A DNA stretch of 10,338 nucleotides, taken from assembly GCA_001970855.1 (NCBI GenBank), contig LSSN01003068.1, forward strand, positions 1-10,338, in the 5' to 3' direction. The notes beneath the pieces are model-generated. The model ran no database searches and was not told the DNA's origin. It saw only the letters and a list, made by a program, of their open reading frames with translations. The translations under genes and the position numbers were made by a program. Source of the stretch: Smittium culicis. Taxonomy: Eukaryota > Kickxellomycota > Harpellomycetes > Harpellales > Legeriomycetaceae. This document shows, in pieces, positions 8,349-10,338 of the stretch. Within the stretch, counting starts at the first letter, position 1. Every line of letters starts with the position of its first letter.

Positions 8349-8368
8349 TGAAATCATTGATGATTTCA
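8349..8368. repeat. Hairpin, 9-bp perfect arms, 2-nt centre
   Basis: TGAAATCAT (8349-8357) and ATGATTTCA (8360-8368) are perfect reverse complements around TG. It follows an A7 run and precedes TGTTTTATAAC. Several stems of this size are expected by chance here, so no terminator or regulatory role is claimed. Confidence 0.85.
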
Positions 8369-8735
8369 TGTTTTATAACTAAATTTATTATTTGATACTA
8401 TTCTAAAATTAACCAATATTATATAAGCCTCAAGGATTAAACGGTTATTAATAATTTTAGTTGGTTGTATTTTGTAGATCAGAAATAGAATATCTCACAT
8501 GAAAGAGATAAAGAAAATTTCAAGACAGTGAAGACTACTAATAAAATTAGAGAAAAAGTGTTTCTGAATTTGAATATAAAAATTCTACAGAAAAGTTAAG
8601 ATATTTATTTAGTTTATAAAATAAAGCGCCAAATAAAATTTTTTTTTTGTATTACTGTTAATAAAGAGTACTTTTAAAAATTTCAAATTTCAAAATTAGT
8701 AACAAGAATGCAGTAAATTTAACATTTTTAAATAT

Positions 8736-8751
8736 AAAAATCGCTCAAAAT
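8736..8751 (+). repeat. 16-mer AAAAATCGCTCAAAAT, copy 2
   Basis: Exact copy of 7020-7035 in the same orientation, 1.7 kb downstream. A shorter relative, AAAAATCGCTTAA, lies at 9432-9444, also in the same orientation. Confidence 0.6.
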
Positions 8752-10187
8752 TTTAATATAAATAATTAAAAGATACCAAAAGGCTAAAATCTCCACAGTT
8801 TTGTATATGGGAGATTTTTAGGGAAATATTAAAATTTTTTTCCTTTGTATTTTATTTTTTAATAATATTCATGTGTTTTTATTGAAAAATCTGTTTAATA
8901 AATTTGATAATATAAAATACTTGAATTTAAGTCCCAAATAAAGTTTGAAGAAAAGATAAATTTTAATATAAATATTTCAGCTCAATAAAACAATCTCCCA
9001 TATTTATTATATAAAAAATTACCACAATTTATTATAAAAAATTGAAAAAATATTCTTATATGTTTAATGTATTAAATCAAAAAATTTTATATAATTTAAT
9101 AAAATTTGTATTTTTTTATTTTGAGATTTAACCATAAATAAAACATTTCAAATATACAGCTGCTAAAAATATAAATAGTTTATTAAAATCTAAAAATAAA
9201 ATATGTAATTTTTAATTTTTTAATAAACAAAATATCAAAATTTTATTTTTATAGTAATTTTGGTCTTAATTTATTAACATTAAAATAATACTTAGTTCTT
9301 ATCTCTTAATCTATAATTTTTATTTTAAAATAATCCTTTAAATAATGTAAAATAAAAAAATTCGTTGAAGTAAACAATACAAAGATCTAATAACCAGAAA
9401 TTTTCCCAAATTTATTAATACAAGACAAATCAAAAATCGCTTAACTAATCTTTTTTAGAGAAAAAGTTTTATAACATATTTTATTTATTTGATCAAATAT
9501 ATTAACCGATAGAAATTTAATTTTTGAGAAGCTCTAGTATTCTGCTGAGCAATTAAACCATATGAAACTGAATTTAAGTAAAAAAATAAATGAAAATATA
9601 GGATAGGTATAGAATAGAAAGTTTTAGACATAGGGTTTTATAAATTATTTTTTATTAAATTAGAAATCATAATGATTTAATATCGTTAATTATTATGCTT
9701 CAAAGTCGCAATTTATGTAGTGTTAAAATTTAACTTGGTATTAAGATATTTTCTGTATTTTAGATAACTCTATATTTACTTCAATACCAATTAAAGAGGT
9801 TATTTATCCGTTATTTTAATTATTTTTACTACTATGTGAGTAGAATTTACACAAATCTTCGGTTAGTTTAAAATGGAGATTTATTAGCTAAATTAATCAG
9901 TACAACAATAGCATGTAAAAATGGCCATGTCAATATTTATAAGTCAATAAATAATAAAAATCACAGATCAATGTATTCTAATCTTACTTTATCTTGATTT
10001 AAAGCGTGTTATTAGTGCTCTAGCAAAATTATAATATCTTAATTGTGTAATTAGATAATAGGGTATCCGAACGATGGTGAAAATCATTAAGAAGTTCTAT
10101 AAAACGAATAGACTCTAATAATTAATTATTAATATTTTTTTTGTTGAAGTGGATTTAATTTCTCGGATACATAGCTATTTTATTCCG

Positions 10188-10338
<151 letters not shown>

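Larger units (their letters stand above)
6383..10187. other. AT-rich spacer without genes, right part
   Basis: No gene or RNA gene can be supported. Stops are dense in all frames and homopolymer runs are frequent, including A10 at 7191-7200 and T10 at 8639-8648. Items of note are a short (TTA)4 run at 6487-6500, a dispersed word AAAAATCGCT at 7020, 8736 and 9432, a hairpin at 8349-8368, and an 8-bp inverted pair GTATCCGA/TCGGATAC at 10063-10070 and 10163-10170. A patch at about 7205-7320 is less AT-rich than its surroundings, but shows no direct repeats, tail or open frame that would mark a second insert. Confidence 0.85.

Overview
The window is a very AT-rich, essentially gene-free stretch of DNA. 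From lines I counted by eye, G+C is roughly 16-18%. No reading frame looks like a real protein gene on either strand, and I see no tRNA, rRNA, CRISPR array or operon-like layout. Stop codons crowd all frames, simple repeats are common, and one short insert resembles a retroposed transcript. Together these point to intergenic DNA of a very AT-rich eukaryotic nuclear genome (some parasitoid insects, nematodes, protists or chytrid fungi would fit), not to a bacterium, organelle or dense viral genome. I cannot name the organism. CpG is not depleted: I count about 100 against roughly 75 expected, which argues against heavy cytosine-methylation decay.

Layout: positions 1-148 are a perfect tandem array of the 8-mer TTTATACC (18 units plus TTTA) that runs off the left edge. 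Positions 149-2061 are unique AT-rich DNA with small palindromes (183-192, 511-526) and a family of TGTCA-containing words, including a 12-bp inverted pair at 324-335 and 822-833. Positions 2062-6041 are AT-rich spacer with an (AAAT)n microsatellite, several hairpin-forming inverted repeats, two GGGAGGG purine clusters (3621-3627 and 5679-5689) and an A9T8 tract. Positions 6055-6370 are the one clear anomaly: an insert whose first 190 bases or so reach about 44% G+C, ending in AATAAA and an A-rich tail, bounded by identical 12-bp direct repeats (6043-6054 and 6371-6382). Positions 6383-10187 return to AT-rich spacer with a dispersed 16-mer. Positions 10188-10338 are a perfect (ATA)n microsatellite that runs off the right edge.

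The best-supported discovery is the 6055-6370 insert, read as a short retroposed 3' end: a 5'-truncated retrocopy or non-autonomous retroelement inserted by target-primed reverse transcription at a TT|AAGA site. I do not recognise its source. No multi-gene biological system is visible; most other structures are what a genome of this base composition yields by chance, and I give rough expectations where I could estimate them.
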